A program made the translations under genes and the position numbers. Source: Campylobacter sp. CNRCH_2014_0184h (lineage in GTDB: Bacteria > Campylobacterota > Campylobacteria > Campylobacterales > Campylobacteraceae). From it: a stretch of 64,000 nucleotides of DNA. The stretch is from assembly GCF_025772985.1 (NCBI RefSeq), contig NZ_JAKMTB010000006.1:22288-86287 (forward strand), in the 5' to 3' direction. The notes below the pieces were generated by a model. That model saw only the letters and a list, made by a program, of their open reading frames with translations, was not told the origin of the DNA and did no database searches. Position 1 is the stretch's first letter. Every line of letters starts with the position of its first letter. This document shows positions 7,971 to 18,446 of this stretch, piece by piece.

Positions 7971-9007
7971 TTTTCTTTTTCCACTATTATAAAGGGTTCT
8001 AAATTTTTTCCTGAATCTTTTAAAGCTTCAATGCATTTTTCTATTAATTCTTCACCCTTACTATCTTGATTAACAGCACTTATAGCCACTTCAACATCTA
8101 CTTCTATTTCTTTATCTGCTAGGAAAAAATTTGAATTTTCTAAAGATTCTAAAATTTTATTACATATTTCTTGTGCTTTTTCTAAATTTGTATGAGAAAT
8201 CATCATAGCAAAAATATTGTTTCCACAATGGGCTACTATATCGCTTGAAGAGACATTTTTACTAAAAATTCTACACACACCTTTTAAAAAAGCATTTTTT
8301 TCTTTTTGAGTATAAGTTTGCTCAAGAATTTCTTCTTTTACTCTAAAAAATATTAAGGAAGTATGATAATTATATTTTGCATTACTTTCAATGCTTTTTT
8401 CTAAATTTTCTAAAAAATATTTTTTATTATAAACTCCAAATTTAGAATCAAAATCACTTTGCTCTTCTATATGTTTATAAGTTTGTCTAACCTCATCAAA
8501 ACTTTCTTTAATCTCATCTGAATATTTATCTAAAATACTAGAAAATCTTGAAAGATCTGCTTCAAGAGCGTGAATTACATTAGATACTGCTAAATTTCCT
8601 GTGCTAATAGCAAGTTCTGAATTACGTCTTCTTAACATATCTTTAACTGTTTCAAGATGTCTATAAATCATAGCAATGTATTGCAATAATGCCGAAGTAG
8701 AACTAAAACTTTTTTTGATTTCTTGTTCTATATTTGCACGTTTGATACCATCATCGTTTTGCTCAAATTCCATAATCTCGCTAACTTTTTTCTTAAAAGC
8801 TACCGGACGTTCTTCAAGCATTTTTTGAAAATAAACTCCATAATTAGTTGGTGTTGGAGGTACATTATCTTTTACAAGCTCAGTCAAAATAGACTTTGCA
8901 AATTTTTCAAATTCACCTCCACTAATTTTTTGAATTTTTGGAGCTTCTTTGGCTGGAGTTGGATCACTACTTAAATTTAAATCAGCAAATAAATCATCAT
9001 CTAACAT
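7967..9007 (-). CDS. degenerate GGDEF-domain protein
   Basis: A 346-residue cytoplasmic protein. Residues about 30-180 are helical and unrecognised. Residues about 184-335 follow the diguanylate cyclase fold (DSKFGVYNKKYFLENL at the start, then strand-loop-strand), but the catalytic GGDEF loop is replaced by HCGNNIF (260-266). It is therefore very unlikely to make cyclic di-GMP; a scaffold or sensor role is inferred. It lies between clpP and def, and the start is 15 bp after clpP on the transcript. In C. jejuni I recall def and clpP as neighbours without this gene. Confidence 0.75.
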   Translation of the reverse strand: MLDDDLFADLNLSSDPTPAKEAPKIQKISGGEFEKFAKSILTELVKDNVPPTPTNYGVYFQKMLEERPVAFKKKVSEIMEFEQNDDGIKRANIEQEIKKSFSSTSALLQYIAMIYRHLETVKDMLRRRNSELAISTGNLAVSNVIHALEADLSRFSSILDKYSDEIKESFDEVRQTYKHIEEQSDFDSKFGVYNKKYFLENLEKSIESNAKYNYHTSLIFFRVKEEILEQTYTQKEKNAFLKGVCRIFSKNVSSSDIVAHCGNNIFAMMISHTNLEKAQEICNKILESLENSNFFLADKEIEVDVEVAISAVNQDSKGEELIEKCIEALKDSGKNLEPFIIVEKEK

Positions 9008-9021
9008 TGCTATGCTTTTCC

Positions 9022-9612
9022 TTATTTAAAACTTTTTTCCAAAACCTTATCGATTAAGCCATATTCTTTAGCTTCTACAGCACTCATAAAAAAGTCTCTA
9101 TCAGTGTCTTTTTCTATTTTAGAGAGTTTTTGTTTGGTGTTTTTAGCCAAAATATCATTTAAAATCGCTTTTAATCTTAGAATTTCTTTTGCTTGAATTT
9201 CTATATCAGTTGCTTGCCCTCTTGCTCCACCTAATGGCTGATGGATCATAATTCTTGAATTTGGCAGAGCAAATCTTTTCCCTGGAGCACCACAACTAAG
9301 CAAAAATGCACCCATTGAAGCAGCTTGACCAATACAAATAGTACTTACATCAGCTTTAATATAATTCATCGTATCATAAATACTAAATCCACTGGTTACA
9401 ACCCCACCTGGTGAGTTAATATAAAGATAAATATCTTTTTGAGGATCTTCAGCCTCTAAAAACAAAAGCTGAGCTACAATAGAAGCAGCAAGATCATCAT
9501 TGATCTCGCCACTTAGCATGATAATTCTATCTTTTAAAAGTCTTGAATAAATATCATAACTTCTTTCGCCCCTGCTTGTTTTTTCAACCACATAAGGTAT
9601 GTATGAGCTCAT
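9022..9612 (-). CDS. clpP: ATP-dependent Clp protease proteolytic subunit
   Basis: A tetradecameric serine protease that partners ClpX/ClpA. The catalytic triad is visible: Ser99 in GQAASMG, His124 in MIHQPLGG, and Asp173 in DTDRDFF. The length of 196 residues is normal. Its ATG overlaps the end of tig by one base (9612), so trigger factor, ClpP and deformylase, all acting at nascent chains, are in one transcript. Confidence 0.97.
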   Translation of the reverse strand: MSSYIPYVVEKTSRGERSYDIYSRLLKDRIIMLSGEINDDLAASIVAQLLFLEAEDPQKDIYLYINSPGGVVTSGFSIYDTMNYIKADVSTICIGQAASMGAFLLSCGAPGKRFALPNSRIMIHQPLGGARGQATDIEIQAKEILRLKAILNDILAKNTKQKLSKIEKDTDRDFFMSAVEAKEYGLIDKVLEKSFK

Positions 9613-10931
9613 TATTTTTCACTTTCTTTTTCAGTTTTCTTTTTGTCATTTTTTTTGAAAATATCAGCAAAAAGTTTTTCTTCGATTAAAGACATTTTAA
9701 TAGCAGGCAATGCACCTTGTTTTTTGTAATTATCTAAATGTTCTTGCGGGTTAAAACCATATCTATAAGCTTCAAAATAAATCGCTTGGATTAATTCTTG
9801 ATCGCTTACTGTAATATTTCTAAGTTTTGCTAGCTCGTCTATAATGAAAGTTAATTTTACGCTTTTTTGTGCATCTTCTTTAAAACTTTCTCTTTTTTCT
9901 TTATATTTAGCCTCATCTTTAAATTCTTTTAATTCTTCTTCGCTTAAAGTTCTCAAAGAGCTTCTAAATTGCATATCTGTTTCTTGCTCTACTATATTTC
10001 TTGGTAAAACAAAGTCAAACTTAGCTACCAAAGCTTCTGCAAATTGATTTTTAAGCTCATCATTGATAAGTTTAAAGATTTTTTCATTTTTTAGTTGTTC
10101 TTTTAATTTTGCATCTAATTTTTCAACACTTGGTTCTTTTTCTTCAGGTAACAAGCTTTTTAAAAGCTCTTCATTTAACTCAGGTAATTTAAGTTCTTGA
10201 ATTTCATGAATTTTTACTTTAAATACCGCATCTTTTCCTGCTAAATGCGCTGCACCATATTCTTTTGGAAAAGTTACATTAATATCTTTTTCCTCACCTG
10301 CTTTTAAACCAATCATACCTTCTTCAAATCCTGGTATGAATTGTTTTGAACCAATTTCTAAAACATAATTTTGAGCTTTTCCACCATCAAAAGCTTTACC
10401 ATCAACAAAACCTTCAAAATCAAATTTAGCAAAATCGCCTTCTTTTAAAGCTCTCGCTTCTTTAATCGCTTCAGGAGTAGCAAATCTTTTTAATAATTCT
10501 TCTTTTTTTGCATCAATTTCTTTTTGAGTTACTTTTGGTGTATTATAAGTTGGAATTAGTTCTTCATATCCATCTAATTTTACTTCTGGTCTAAAAGATA
10601 ATACCATTTGAGCCTCAATAGCGCCATCTTTTCTATCAAATTTTTCAAAATATGGCTCACCTACTAAATCTTTAGCCTCTTTTTTAACTTCTTTTAAAGC
10701 ACCATCTACAGCATTTCTTAAAAGATCTTGCTCCGCATCTCTTGTAAGCTCTTTTTCATATCTTTTAAGTATAGCAGCAACAGGAACTTTTCCTGCTCTA
10801 AAACCATCCATTTTCATAGTTTTAGATGCTTTTTTAGCTAATTTTTCAACTTCTGCTTTAATAGCTCCTTGAGCAATTTTCACAGTAGCATTTGCATTTG
10901 CAAAATCAATTAGTTTTGCTGTAACTTCCAT
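9612..10931 (-). CDS. tig: trigger factor (ribosome-associated chaperone, prolyl isomerase)
   Basis: A 439-residue three-domain protein: the N-terminal ribosome-binding domain with GFRAGKVP (residues 44-51, the FRxGxxP signature), a central FKBP-type PPIase domain (about 150-235) and a helical C-terminal chaperone arm ending in a Lys/Glu-rich tail. First gene of the minus-strand run; the roughly 110 bp to divergent folE must hold both promoters. Confidence 0.97.
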   Translation of the reverse strand: MEVTAKLIDFANANATVKIAQGAIKAEVEKLAKKASKTMKMDGFRAGKVPVAAILKRYEKELTRDAEQDLLRNAVDGALKEVKKEAKDLVGEPYFEKFDRKDGAIEAQMVLSFRPEVKLDGYEELIPTYNTPKVTQKEIDAKKEELLKRFATPEAIKEARALKEGDFAKFDFEGFVDGKAFDGGKAQNYVLEIGSKQFIPGFEEGMIGLKAGEEKDINVTFPKEYGAAHLAGKDAVFKVKIHEIQELKLPELNEELLKSLLPEEKEPSVEKLDAKLKEQLKNEKIFKLINDELKNQFAEALVAKFDFVLPRNIVEQETDMQFRSSLRTLSEEELKEFKDEAKYKEKRESFKEDAQKSVKLTFIIDELAKLRNITVSDQELIQAIYFEAYRYGFNPQEHLDNYKKQGALPAIKMSLIEEKLFADIFKKNDKKKTEKESEK

Positions 10932-11040
10932 AATATTTTCCCTTTTTAAATAAAATTTTTTGATAATATACCAAAATTTTCCTTATCACTTTATATAAAA
11001 ATAAAAATATGTTAAAATTTTAATTTTTGATGGAGAAAAA

Positions 11041-11613
11041 ATGCAAGAAAAATTTGAACAATCAGTAAAAAATATGTTAGAGATTATTGGGGAAAATCCA
11101 CAAAGAGAAGGGCTTTTAAAAACTCCTACTAGAGTTTTTAAGGCTTTTGAATTTTTAAATAGCGGTTATAAACAAGATCCAAAACAAATACTAAATGATG
11201 CCTTATTTGAAAGCTCAAACAATGAAATGGTTTTAGTAAGAGATATAGAATTTTACAGTCTTTGCGAACATCATCTTTTGCCTTTTTTTGGGCGCGTGCA
11301 TGTTGCGTATATACCAGATAAAAAAGTCGTAGGACTTAGTAAAATTCCACGCCTTGTAGAAGTTTTTGCAAGACGCTTACAAATTCAAGAACAACTCACA
11401 GAGCAAATCGCAGAAGCACTAATGGAACATGTAGGTGCAAAAGGCGTTGGGGTGGTTATTGAAGCAAGACATATGTGTGTTGAAATGCGTGGGGTACAAA
11501 AGGCAAATTCTACTACTAGCACTTCAGCATTAAGAGGTAGTTTTTTAAAAAGTGAAAAAACAAGAAAAGAATTTTTTACCTTAATTAACTCAGCAAAACA
11601 GGTTAGATTTTAA
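11041..11613 (+). CDS. folE: GTP cyclohydrolase I
   Basis: It makes 7,8-dihydroneopterin triphosphate from GTP, the first step of folate (and possibly queuosine) synthesis. Seen: zinc ligands Cys75 and His78 in [10 protein letters not shown] and Cys146 in RHMCVEMRG; the length of 190 residues is typical. RBS GGAG sits seven bases before the ATG. Its stop overlaps the fliI start by one base (TAATG), so the two are cotranscribed although unrelated in function; C. jejuni shows the same pair (Cj0194-Cj0195, from memory). Confidence 0.97.
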   Translation: MQEKFEQSVKNMLEIIGENPQREGLLKTPTRVFKAFEFLNSGYKQDPKQILNDALFESSNNEMVLVRDIEFYSLCEHHLLPFFGRVHVAYIPDKKVVGLSKIPRLVEVFARRLQIQEQLTEQIAEALMEHVGAKGVGVVIEARHMCVEMRGVQKANSTTSTSALRGSFLKSEKTRKEFFTLINSAKQVRF

Positions 11614-12923
11614 TGGGTTTAGAAAAACTTCGTAGCAAAATTGCTTCACAAAATCTTGCCAGTGTTTTTGGACAAATTACTAAAATTTCAAGCACTAGTA
11701 TAGAAATAAATGGCTTAAAAACTAGCATAGGTGATATTATTAAAATAGTTTCTAGTGAAGATGAGAGTAAAGAAGCTATGGCTATGGTAGTAGAAGTAGA
11801 TGAGAATTTAAGTTATTTAAGTCCTTTTGGTTTTGTGGAAGGTTTTAAAATAGGTGATCGTGCTTTTATTAACGATGCAGGTATGCAAATAGGTGTTAGT
11901 GATGAACTTTTAGGAAGAGTAGTTGATCCTTTTATGCGACCAAAAGATGGTAAAGGACCTATTGAGGCAAGTAAATTTATGCCTATTATGCGTGCACCTA
12001 TTGATGCAATGAAACGAGGTTTGATAGAGGAAGTCTTTCCAGTAGGAGTTAAAACAATAGATGCGCTTTTAACTTGTGGGGTAGGACAAAAGCTTGGGAT
12101 TTTTGCAGGAAGTGGGGTTGGTAAATCAACCCTTATGGGCATGATAGTAAAAAATTCCAAAGCTCCGATTAAAGTCATAGCTTTAATCGGTGAGCGCGGT
12201 AGAGAAATTCCTGAATTTATACAAAAAAATCTTGGTGGTAAACTTGATGATACTGTCATCATCGTTGCAACAAGTGATGATAGTGCGCTGATGAGAAAAT
12301 ACGGAGCATTTTGCGCTATGAGTGTGGCAGAGTATTTTAAAGAACAAGGCAAAGATGTGTTATTTATCATGGATAGTGTAACGCGTTTTGCTATGGCTCA
12401 AAGAGAAATAGGCCTAGCTCTAGGTGAACCACCTACGACAAAAGGCTATCCGCCAAGCGTTTTAAGTCTTTTACCTCAGCTTATGGAGCGCGCAGGAAAA
12501 GAAGAAGGTAAAGGCACTATAACAGCATTTTTTACCGTGTTGGTTGATGGAGATGATATGAGTGATCCAATAGCTGATCAAAGCAGATCAATACTTGATG
12601 GGCATATAGTGCTTAGTCGCGAACTTACTGACTTTGGAATTTATCCACCTATAAATATACAAAATTCAGCCTCAAGGGTTATGGGTGATATTATTAGTGA
12701 TGAACACAAACTAGCTGCTAGAAAATTTAAACGTTTAAATTCTTTGCTTAAAGAAAATGAGGTTTTACTTAGAATTGGTGCTTATCAAAAAGGCACTGAT
12801 AAAGAACTTGATCAGGCTATCGCTAAAAAAGACTTTATGCAACAATTTCTTAGTCAAAATCCTGAAGAAAGTTTTGAATTTGAAGATACTATCAATATGC
12901 TAAAAATGATTGATACACAATAA
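11613..12923 (+). CDS. fliI: flagellum-specific ATP synthase FliI
   Basis: The ATPase of the flagellar type III export apparatus, working with FliH and FliJ at the inner membrane. The F1-beta-like fold has Walker A GSGVGKST (166-173), a Walker B in the DVLFIMDSVTRFA segment and the family motif near GYPPSV. The length of 436 residues is normal. It overlaps folE by one base. A sigma54 promoter for the next gene begins right after its stop codon. Confidence 0.97.
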   Translation: MGLEKLRSKIASQNLASVFGQITKISSTSIEINGLKTSIGDIIKIVSSEDESKEAMAMVVEVDENLSYLSPFGFVEGFKIGDRAFINDAGMQIGVSDELLGRVVDPFMRPKDGKGPIEASKFMPIMRAPIDAMKRGLIEEVFPVGVKTIDALLTCGVGQKLGIFAGSGVGKSTLMGMIVKNSKAPIKVIALIGERGREIPEFIQKNLGGKLDDTVIIVATSDDSALMRKYGAFCAMSVAEYFKEQGKDVLFIMDSVTRFAMAQREIGLALGEPPTTKGYPPSVLSLLPQLMERAGKEEGKGTITAFFTVLVDGDDMSDPIADQSRSILDGHIVLSRELTDFGIYPPINIQNSASRVMGDIISDEHKLAARKFKRLNSLLKENEVLLRIGAYQKGTDKELDQAIAKKDFMQQFLSQNPEESFEFEDTINMLKMIDTQ

Positions 12924-12942
12924 TTGGAATGATTTTTGCTTT
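12924..12942 (+). promoter_or_regulatory. sigma54 (RpoN) promoter
   Basis: TTGGAATGATTTTTGCTTT has the invariant GG (12926-12927) and GC (12938-12939) separated by exactly 10 bp. It lies 38 bp before the start at 12977. RpoN with FlgR controls middle and late hook genes in Campylobacter. Confidence 0.85.
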
Positions 12943-12976
12943 TTCATGATAAAAAGTCATGAAAAAAGGATGGATC

Positions 12977-13465
12977 ATGTCAAATATAGCTTTTTTAGAT
13001 CATCAACAAAGCTTGGGTTTAAAATACACCGATATTTGTCAAAATATCTTTGAAAGAGAAATTTTTACACATATGTTTTTAGAGTGTATAAGCTATCTTT
13101 TATTAGAAAATAAAGCTAAATTAAAATACTTAAAAATTATTAATTCAAAAGAAGAATTTATCGTTGAATTTAAAATCAACAATCAAAAAAAATCATTTAT
13201 TATCAATGATAAAAAAATACTAAATGCAGAATTTAGTGCAAAAAGAATAACTCAAGATGAGTATGAAAGAGAAATCGCTAGAATTTATCAAATAGAAAGA
13301 TATTTAAAAACACAAAGCAATCTTCAAAATTTTTCTAGCGAAATTAACACTACCATGAAAAATCTTTTTAAAGATATGGATGAGTTTAAAAACTATATCG
13401 ATATGCTTGAAGCAAAAGAAAACACTCACAATCACTACTTATCAAAAATTTATAATATAGCTTAA
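12977..13465 (+). CDS. uncharacterised flagella-co-regulated protein
   Basis: A 162-residue, mostly helical soluble protein without signal peptide or membrane segment; not recognised. The start at 12977 is chosen over an in-frame ATG at 12959 because AAAGGATGG at 12966-12974 is the only RBS and the upstream codons lie too close to the sigma54 promoter. Between fliI and two other genes with flagellar promoters, it is probably part of the FlgSR/RpoN regulon. Possible roles are a secreted effector, a chaperone or a structural accessory; nothing in the sequence decides. Confidence 0.8.
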   Translation: MSNIAFLDHQQSLGLKYTDICQNIFEREIFTHMFLECISYLLLENKAKLKYLKIINSKEEFIVEFKINNQKKSFIINDKKILNAEFSAKRITQDEYEREIARIYQIERYLKTQSNLQNFSSEINTTMKNLFKDMDEFKNYIDMLEAKENTHNHYLSKIYNIA

Positions 13466-13488
13466 TATTAACCAAACTTTGCCGATAA
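13462..13488 (+). promoter_or_regulatory. sigma28 (FliA) promoter
   Basis: An exact GCCGATAA -10 element (13481-13488) is preceded, after a 15-bp spacer, by TTAA (13462-13465; consensus TAAA). It lies 30 bp upstream of the 59-residue YjfB-like gene and overlaps the stop codon of the preceding gene. Confidence 0.8.
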
Positions 13489-13518
13489 TACTACTAATCC
13501 AAACAAAAGGAGTATGTT

Positions 13519-13698
13519 ATGGGCGAAGTTACTAACAACCAAGCAAGTTTAATGCTTAACATTGCAACTACTATGATGAAAAAAACCATAGAAGCCAATG
13601 AAAATGCAGTAATGCAAGTACTTGAAGGCGTAAATGCAAACCCTGCTCCAACTACTACTCCTAGCACTAGTTCAGGATTGCTTGACATTTACGCTTAA
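13519..13698 (+). CDS. YjfB-family putative motility protein, 59 aa
   Basis: A small ORF starting MGEVTNNQAS and ending GLLDIYA, with RBS AAAGGAG 7-8 bases before the ATG. Residues 8-36 (Gln-Ala-Ser, Met-rich, MMKKTIEANENAV) resemble the YjfB putative motility family, which are short helical proteins. The tail (41-53) is Pro/Thr/Ser-rich. The sigma28 promoter at 13462-13488 supports a late flagellar role. A longer antisense ORF here is a shadow. The family function is unknown; it could be secreted through the flagellar export system. Confidence 0.8.
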   Translation: MGEVTNNQASLMLNIATTMMKKTIEANENAVMQVLEGVNANPAPTTTPSTSSGLLDIYA

Positions 13699-13721
13699 TT
13701 TTTCTCTTCGATTCAAAAATT

Positions 13722-13740
13722 TTGGCATAGCTTTTGCTTT
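13722..13740 (+). promoter_or_regulatory. sigma54 (RpoN) promoter
   Basis: TTGGCATAGCTTTTGCTTT has GG (13724-13725) and GC (13736-13737) with the required 10-bp gap. It lies about 38 bp upstream of the start at 13776 and matches the consensus TTGGCAC-N5-TTGC closely. Confidence 0.88.
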
Positions 13741-13775
13741 TTTAAGGCTAAGCAATATTTTTGAAGAGAAGAGTT

Positions 13776-14921
13776 ATGTTTGTAAATTCTAATGTCAATC
13801 CGTATCAGAATTTTGCAAATTATCCTTTTGCAAAGACTGGACACGCGGAAGAAAAAAAAGAAAATACCAATATTAAAAGTGATTTACTTGATATAAAAGG
13901 TTCTAATTTAGATTATGAAGTAAGCTATGCAAGCGAGTTTGGTTTTAGAATCAATGAGCAAGGTTTTTTTGAAAAAGATCTTAATAAAACGGCTGCTTTG
14001 CCTCTTGATTATGATATTAATATAAAAAGCATAAGAGAAATTTCAAAACAACTTATAAAGCTTGATGAAAATTTAAACTATAACAAAATAGACTTACCAA
14101 GACTTTTAAACACTTATCATAATACACTAAAAACCATCAATCATGAATTTCAAAAAAATGATAATAGTTTTTTAAGTAAAGCACAAATTTCAGAATTAAA
14201 TCAAGGTTATAGCTATACTTATGAAGGAAAAATTTTAAAAGTTTATGAAAATGCCAAAAGTTTACAAAATGCAAAAGAAGCAAATAAAAATCTAAATACC
14301 TTAATGCTTGATAACAAAATAGGAGACTTTGCATTCAATGCGAGCATTGAAAACACGGCTAGTAATCCTATCATAAGACCTTATCTAAACCGACAAGGCG
14401 AAGTTTCTAAAAGTGGATTATTGCTTAATTATATTTATCATGATTTAAAAGAACAAAATAATCAAAAGGCTAATTTCTTTTTAACTCCTATTGAGTTAGA
14501 TATGTCTTCTAATGTAAATTTTCAAAAACTCATGAGAGGTCAAATGAGTATGCAAGATTATCTAAGTGAAAGCAATAAAGAAAAAATGAGTTTTGATTTA
14601 TATTTATATATCAATGGAGTAGATAAAAACAACACCACAGAAGATAAACTTTCAGTTTTCTTTCAACAATACATCAACTATCAACACAGTATCAACATGC
14701 AAGAATTTGCTAATTCAAGTTCTATTTATAGTCTTTATAGTGAGCAAATTAGCAAAGATTTTGAAGCTTTAAAAAAAGAGTTTAATCAAAATGATTCTAA
14801 TATCGATCTTGAAAAAATTAATACTCAAAAAGAACTTTTAGATACCCAATTTTTAGAAAATCGCAAAAGACAAGCAAGCATTAATAAAATTTTACACTCA
14901 TATTTAAATGCAATGGCTTAA
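13776..14921 (+). CDS. uncharacterised protein with sigma54 promoter, probable flagellar accessory or secreted protein
   Basis: 381 residues from ATG 13776; a TTG 15 bp upstream is less likely because GAAGAGAAGAG sits just before 13776. There is no signal peptide or membrane segment. The protein is rich in Asn, Lys, Gln and Ser, with a Tyr/Asn-rich N-terminus (residues 2-14), and is mostly helical after residue 80. It is not a family I recognise. The composition and RpoN promoter resemble flagella-secreted or flagella-associated proteins of Campylobacter. Third gene of the flagellar mini-island following fliI. Confidence 0.8.
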   Translation: MFVNSNVNPYQNFANYPFAKTGHAEEKKENTNIKSDLLDIKGSNLDYEVSYASEFGFRINEQGFFEKDLNKTAALPLDYDINIKSIREISKQLIKLDENLNYNKIDLPRLLNTYHNTLKTINHEFQKNDNSFLSKAQISELNQGYSYTYEGKILKVYENAKSLQNAKEANKNLNTLMLDNKIGDFAFNASIENTASNPIIRPYLNRQGEVSKSGLLLNYIYHDLKEQNNQKANFFLTPIELDMSSNVNFQKLMRGQMSMQDYLSESNKEKMSFDLYLYINGVDKNNTTEDKLSVFFQQYINYQHSINMQEFANSSSIYSLYSEQISKDFEALKKEFNQNDSNIDLEKINTQKELLDTQFLENRKRQASINKILHSYLNAMA

Positions 14922-14971
14922 CTTGTGCTAAAATAATAAAAAATTTTACACAAGTTAAATCCATTTAGTTT

Positions 14972-14989
14972 AATGTTAAATTTAACATT
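14972..14989. promoter_or_regulatory. perfect 18-bp palindrome, probable operator of iscS
   Basis: AATGTTAAATTTAACATT is identical to its reverse complement. It is centred at 14980.5, just upstream of a -10-like TATATT at 14996-15001, so it would cover the -35 region (centre about -27). This position suits a repressor of the iscS-nifU operon; the regulator is unknown. Confidence 0.6.
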
Positions 14990-15031
14990 TTAGTGTATAT
15001 TAACAAAAAAGATAAAAATTATCCTAATTAA

Positions 15032-16222
<1,191 letters not shown>

Positions 16223-16232
16223 AGGATAAAAA

Positions 16233-17204
16233 ATGGCAAAGAATAATTTAATTGGCGGATCAATTTGGGATGAGTATTCTCAAAAAGTACAAGATAGAAT
16301 GAATAACCCTCAACATATGGGCGAATTCACACAAGAAGATGCACAAAAAGCAAATGCAAAACTTATTGTTGCAGATTTTGGAGCTGAAAGCTGTGGTGAT
16401 GCAGTTAGACTTTATTGGTTGGTAGATGAAAAAACTGATAAAATCATTGATGCTAAATTTAAAAGTTTTGGCTGTGGTACAGCAATAGCAAGTAGTGATA
16501 CTATGGTTGATCTTTGTATAGGTAAAACCGTAGATGAGGCTGTAAAAATTACAAATTTAGATGTTGAATTTGCTATGAGAGATAACCCTGAAACTCCTGC
16601 AGTTCCACCGCAAAAAATGCACTGCTCAGTTATGGCTTATGATGTTATCAAACAAGCTGCGGCGCATTATAAAGGTGTTAATCCTGAGGATTTTGAAGAT
16701 CAAATCATAGTTTGTGAGTGTGCTAGAGTAAGCCTTGGAACCATTAAAGAAGTAATTAAACTAAATGATTTACATACAGTAGAAGAAATAACGCAATTTA
16801 CCAAAGCAGGTGCTTTTTGTAAATCTTGTGTTAAGCCTGGAGGACATGAGAAAAAAGATTATTATCTTGTAGATATTTTAGCTGAAACTAGGGCTGAAAT
16901 GGAAAGAGAAAAGCTAAAAGATCAAAGTAAAACAGATATTGCTTTTGATGATATGACCATGGTTAAACAACTAAAAGCAGTAGAGGCTGTTTTAGATAGC
17001 GATGTGCGTCCTATGCTACATGGTGATGGTGGAGATTTAGAAGTAATTGATATCCAAAAAAGTGACAATAAAAATATAGATATATATATACGTTATCTTG
17101 GAGCATGTAGCGGCTGTTCAAGTGGGAGTGGTGCAACCTTATATGCTATAGAAAATATCTTACAAGAAGAACTTAGTCCAAATATACGCGTTATACCTGT
17201 TTAA
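16233..17204 (+). CDS. nifU: NifU-type Fe-S cluster scaffold (three-domain)
   Basis: 323 residues in NifU arrangement. The N-terminal IscU-like domain has ligands Cys54, Cys81 and Cys131. The central BFD-like [2Fe-2S] domain has Cys161/Cys163 and Cys196/Cys199. The C-terminal Nfu domain has CSGC at 292-295. Epsilonproteobacteria use this Nif-like pair as their main Fe-S assembly system (known for H. pylori). Cotranscribed with iscS; terminator at 17199-17223. Confidence 0.95.
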   Translation: MAKNNLIGGSIWDEYSQKVQDRMNNPQHMGEFTQEDAQKANAKLIVADFGAESCGDAVRLYWLVDEKTDKIIDAKFKSFGCGTAIASSDTMVDLCIGKTVDEAVKITNLDVEFAMRDNPETPAVPPQKMHCSVMAYDVIKQAAAHYKGVNPEDFEDQIIVCECARVSLGTIKEVIKLNDLHTVEEITQFTKAGAFCKSCVKPGGHEKKDYYLVDILAETRAEMEREKLKDQSKTDIAFDDMTMVKQLKAVEAVLDSDVRPMLHGDGGDLEVIDIQKSDNKNIDIYIRYLGACSGCSSGSGATLYAIENILQEELSPNIRVIPV

Positions 17205-17223
17205 GCAGTTTTTCTGCTTAAAC
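17199..17223 (+). terminator. hairpin terminator after nifU
   Basis: A 10-bp perfect stem GTTTAAGCAG/CTGCTTAAAC with a T5 loop starts inside the last codons of nifU and contains its stop codon. The T tract after it is short (TTTAAATTT), so termination may be partial. Confidence 0.55.
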
Positions 17224-17285
17224 TTTAAATTTCAAGCCTTTTTATGTTAAAATAACACGTTAATAAAAATTTAAAAAGGCTATTT

Positions 17286-18446
17286 ATGCAAAGACTTCAA
17301 ACCTTTGTTAAAAGTGAAACTTTTCCTGGTGTTTTACTAATATTTTTTACCGTACTTGCACTCATTTTACAAAATAGTTCTTTAACGGATCAATATACTA
17401 ACTTTTTAAATATTCCTTTTGGCTTTCAAGCTGGAAGTTTAGAAATTTTCAAACCTTTACTTTTATGGATTAATGATGGACTTATTGCAATCTTTTTCTT
17501 TGCCATAGGACTTGAATTAAAATATGAAGTAACAAGAGGGCAACTCAATAGTATAAAGGCTATGTCTTTACCTGTATTTGCTGCACTTGGCGGTATGATA
17601 GTGCCTGCTTTGATTTTTGCGTTTTTTAACTATAAGGATCCTTTTGCTTTGCAAGGTTGGGCTATACCAACGGCTACTGATGTAGCTTTTGCGGTTGGTA
17701 TTTTAATGCTTTTAGGCAAAAGAGTACCTACTTCTTTAAAATTATTCTTACTTTCTTTAGCTATTTTTGATGATTTAGGCGCGATTATTGTGATTGCTTT
17801 ATTTTATACAAGTGAGCTTTCAGTTTTTGCTATGATTGCTGCTTTGGTGTGTATTTTAGCACTTTATTTGCTAAATCATTTCCACGTTACCAAAAAATCT
17901 TTTTATATCATCATAGCTATAGTATTTTGGATAAGCATGTTAAAAAGTGGGGTGCATGCAACTTTGGCAGGTGTGATTACTGCTTTATTTATACCACTTC
18001 AAACAAAAAGCGGTGAGTCTTTCTTAAAAGAAATAGAACATGATTTAGCACCCTGGGTAAGTTATTTCATCTTACCTATTTTTGCTTTTGCAAATGCGGG
18101 AGTTGATTTAAAAGATATGGATCCAAGTTTTATGTTTTCTTCGGTTAGCTTAGGTATTATTTTAGGATTATTTTTAGGAAAACAAATTGGAGTATTTTTA
18201 TTTTCATATATTAGTATAAAACTAGGGCTAGCAAAACTTCCACAAAATGTTAATTTCAAACAACTTTACGGGGTTTGTATACTCACAGGTATAGGTTTTA
18301 CTATGAGCTTTTTTATAGATGGCCTAGCTTATCAAAATAGTGATATTTTTGCATATTCAGACAAACTTGCAATTTTAGTAGCTTCATTATTAAGCGCTAT
18401 AGTTGGATATGTTTACTTAAAACTTATTTATAGTTTTAAAAAATGA
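17286..18446 (+). CDS. nhaA1: Na+/H+ antiporter NhaA, first copy
   Basis: A 386-residue inner-membrane antiporter with about 12 helices. Seen: the [11 protein letters not shown] motif and the adjacent aspartates of the ion site in LAIFDDLGA. Known role: sodium export and pH homeostasis. Its last codons overlap the start of nhaA2 (ATGA, 4 bp). The two copies share the motifs [18 protein letters not shown] and [17 protein letters not shown], so they arose by tandem duplication, and they are conserved as a pair in C. jejuni. Confidence 0.95.
   Translation: MQRLQTFVKSETFPGVLLIFFTVLALILQNSSLTDQYTNFLNIPFGFQAGSLEIFKPLLLWINDGLIAIFFFAIGLELKYEVTRGQLNSIKAMSLPVFAALGGMIVPALIFAFFNYKDPFALQGWAIPTATDVAFAVGILMLLGKRVPTSLKLFLLSLAIFDDLGAIIVIALFYTSELSVFAMIAALVCILALYLLNHFHVTKKSFYIIIAIVFWISMLKSGVHATLAGVITALFIPLQTKSGESFLKEIEHDLAPWVSYFILPIFAFANAGVDLKDMDPSFMFSSVSLGIILGLFLGKQIGVFLFSYISIKLGLAKLPQNVNFKQLYGVCILTGIGFTMSFFIDGLAYQNSDIFAYSDKLAILVASLLSAIVGYVYLKLIYSFKK

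Noticed and set aside
11813..12370. 185-residue ORF antisense to fliI
   Set aside because: No RBS or recognisable motif; fliI is clearly coding in this stretch.
13494..13688. 64-residue ORF antisense to the YjfB-like gene
   Set aside because: The plus-strand frame has the promoter, RBS and family resemblance.
14919..14960. AACTTGTG/CACAAGTT as terminator of the 13776 gene
   Set aside because: The loop is about 21 nt and no T run follows; left unannotated.
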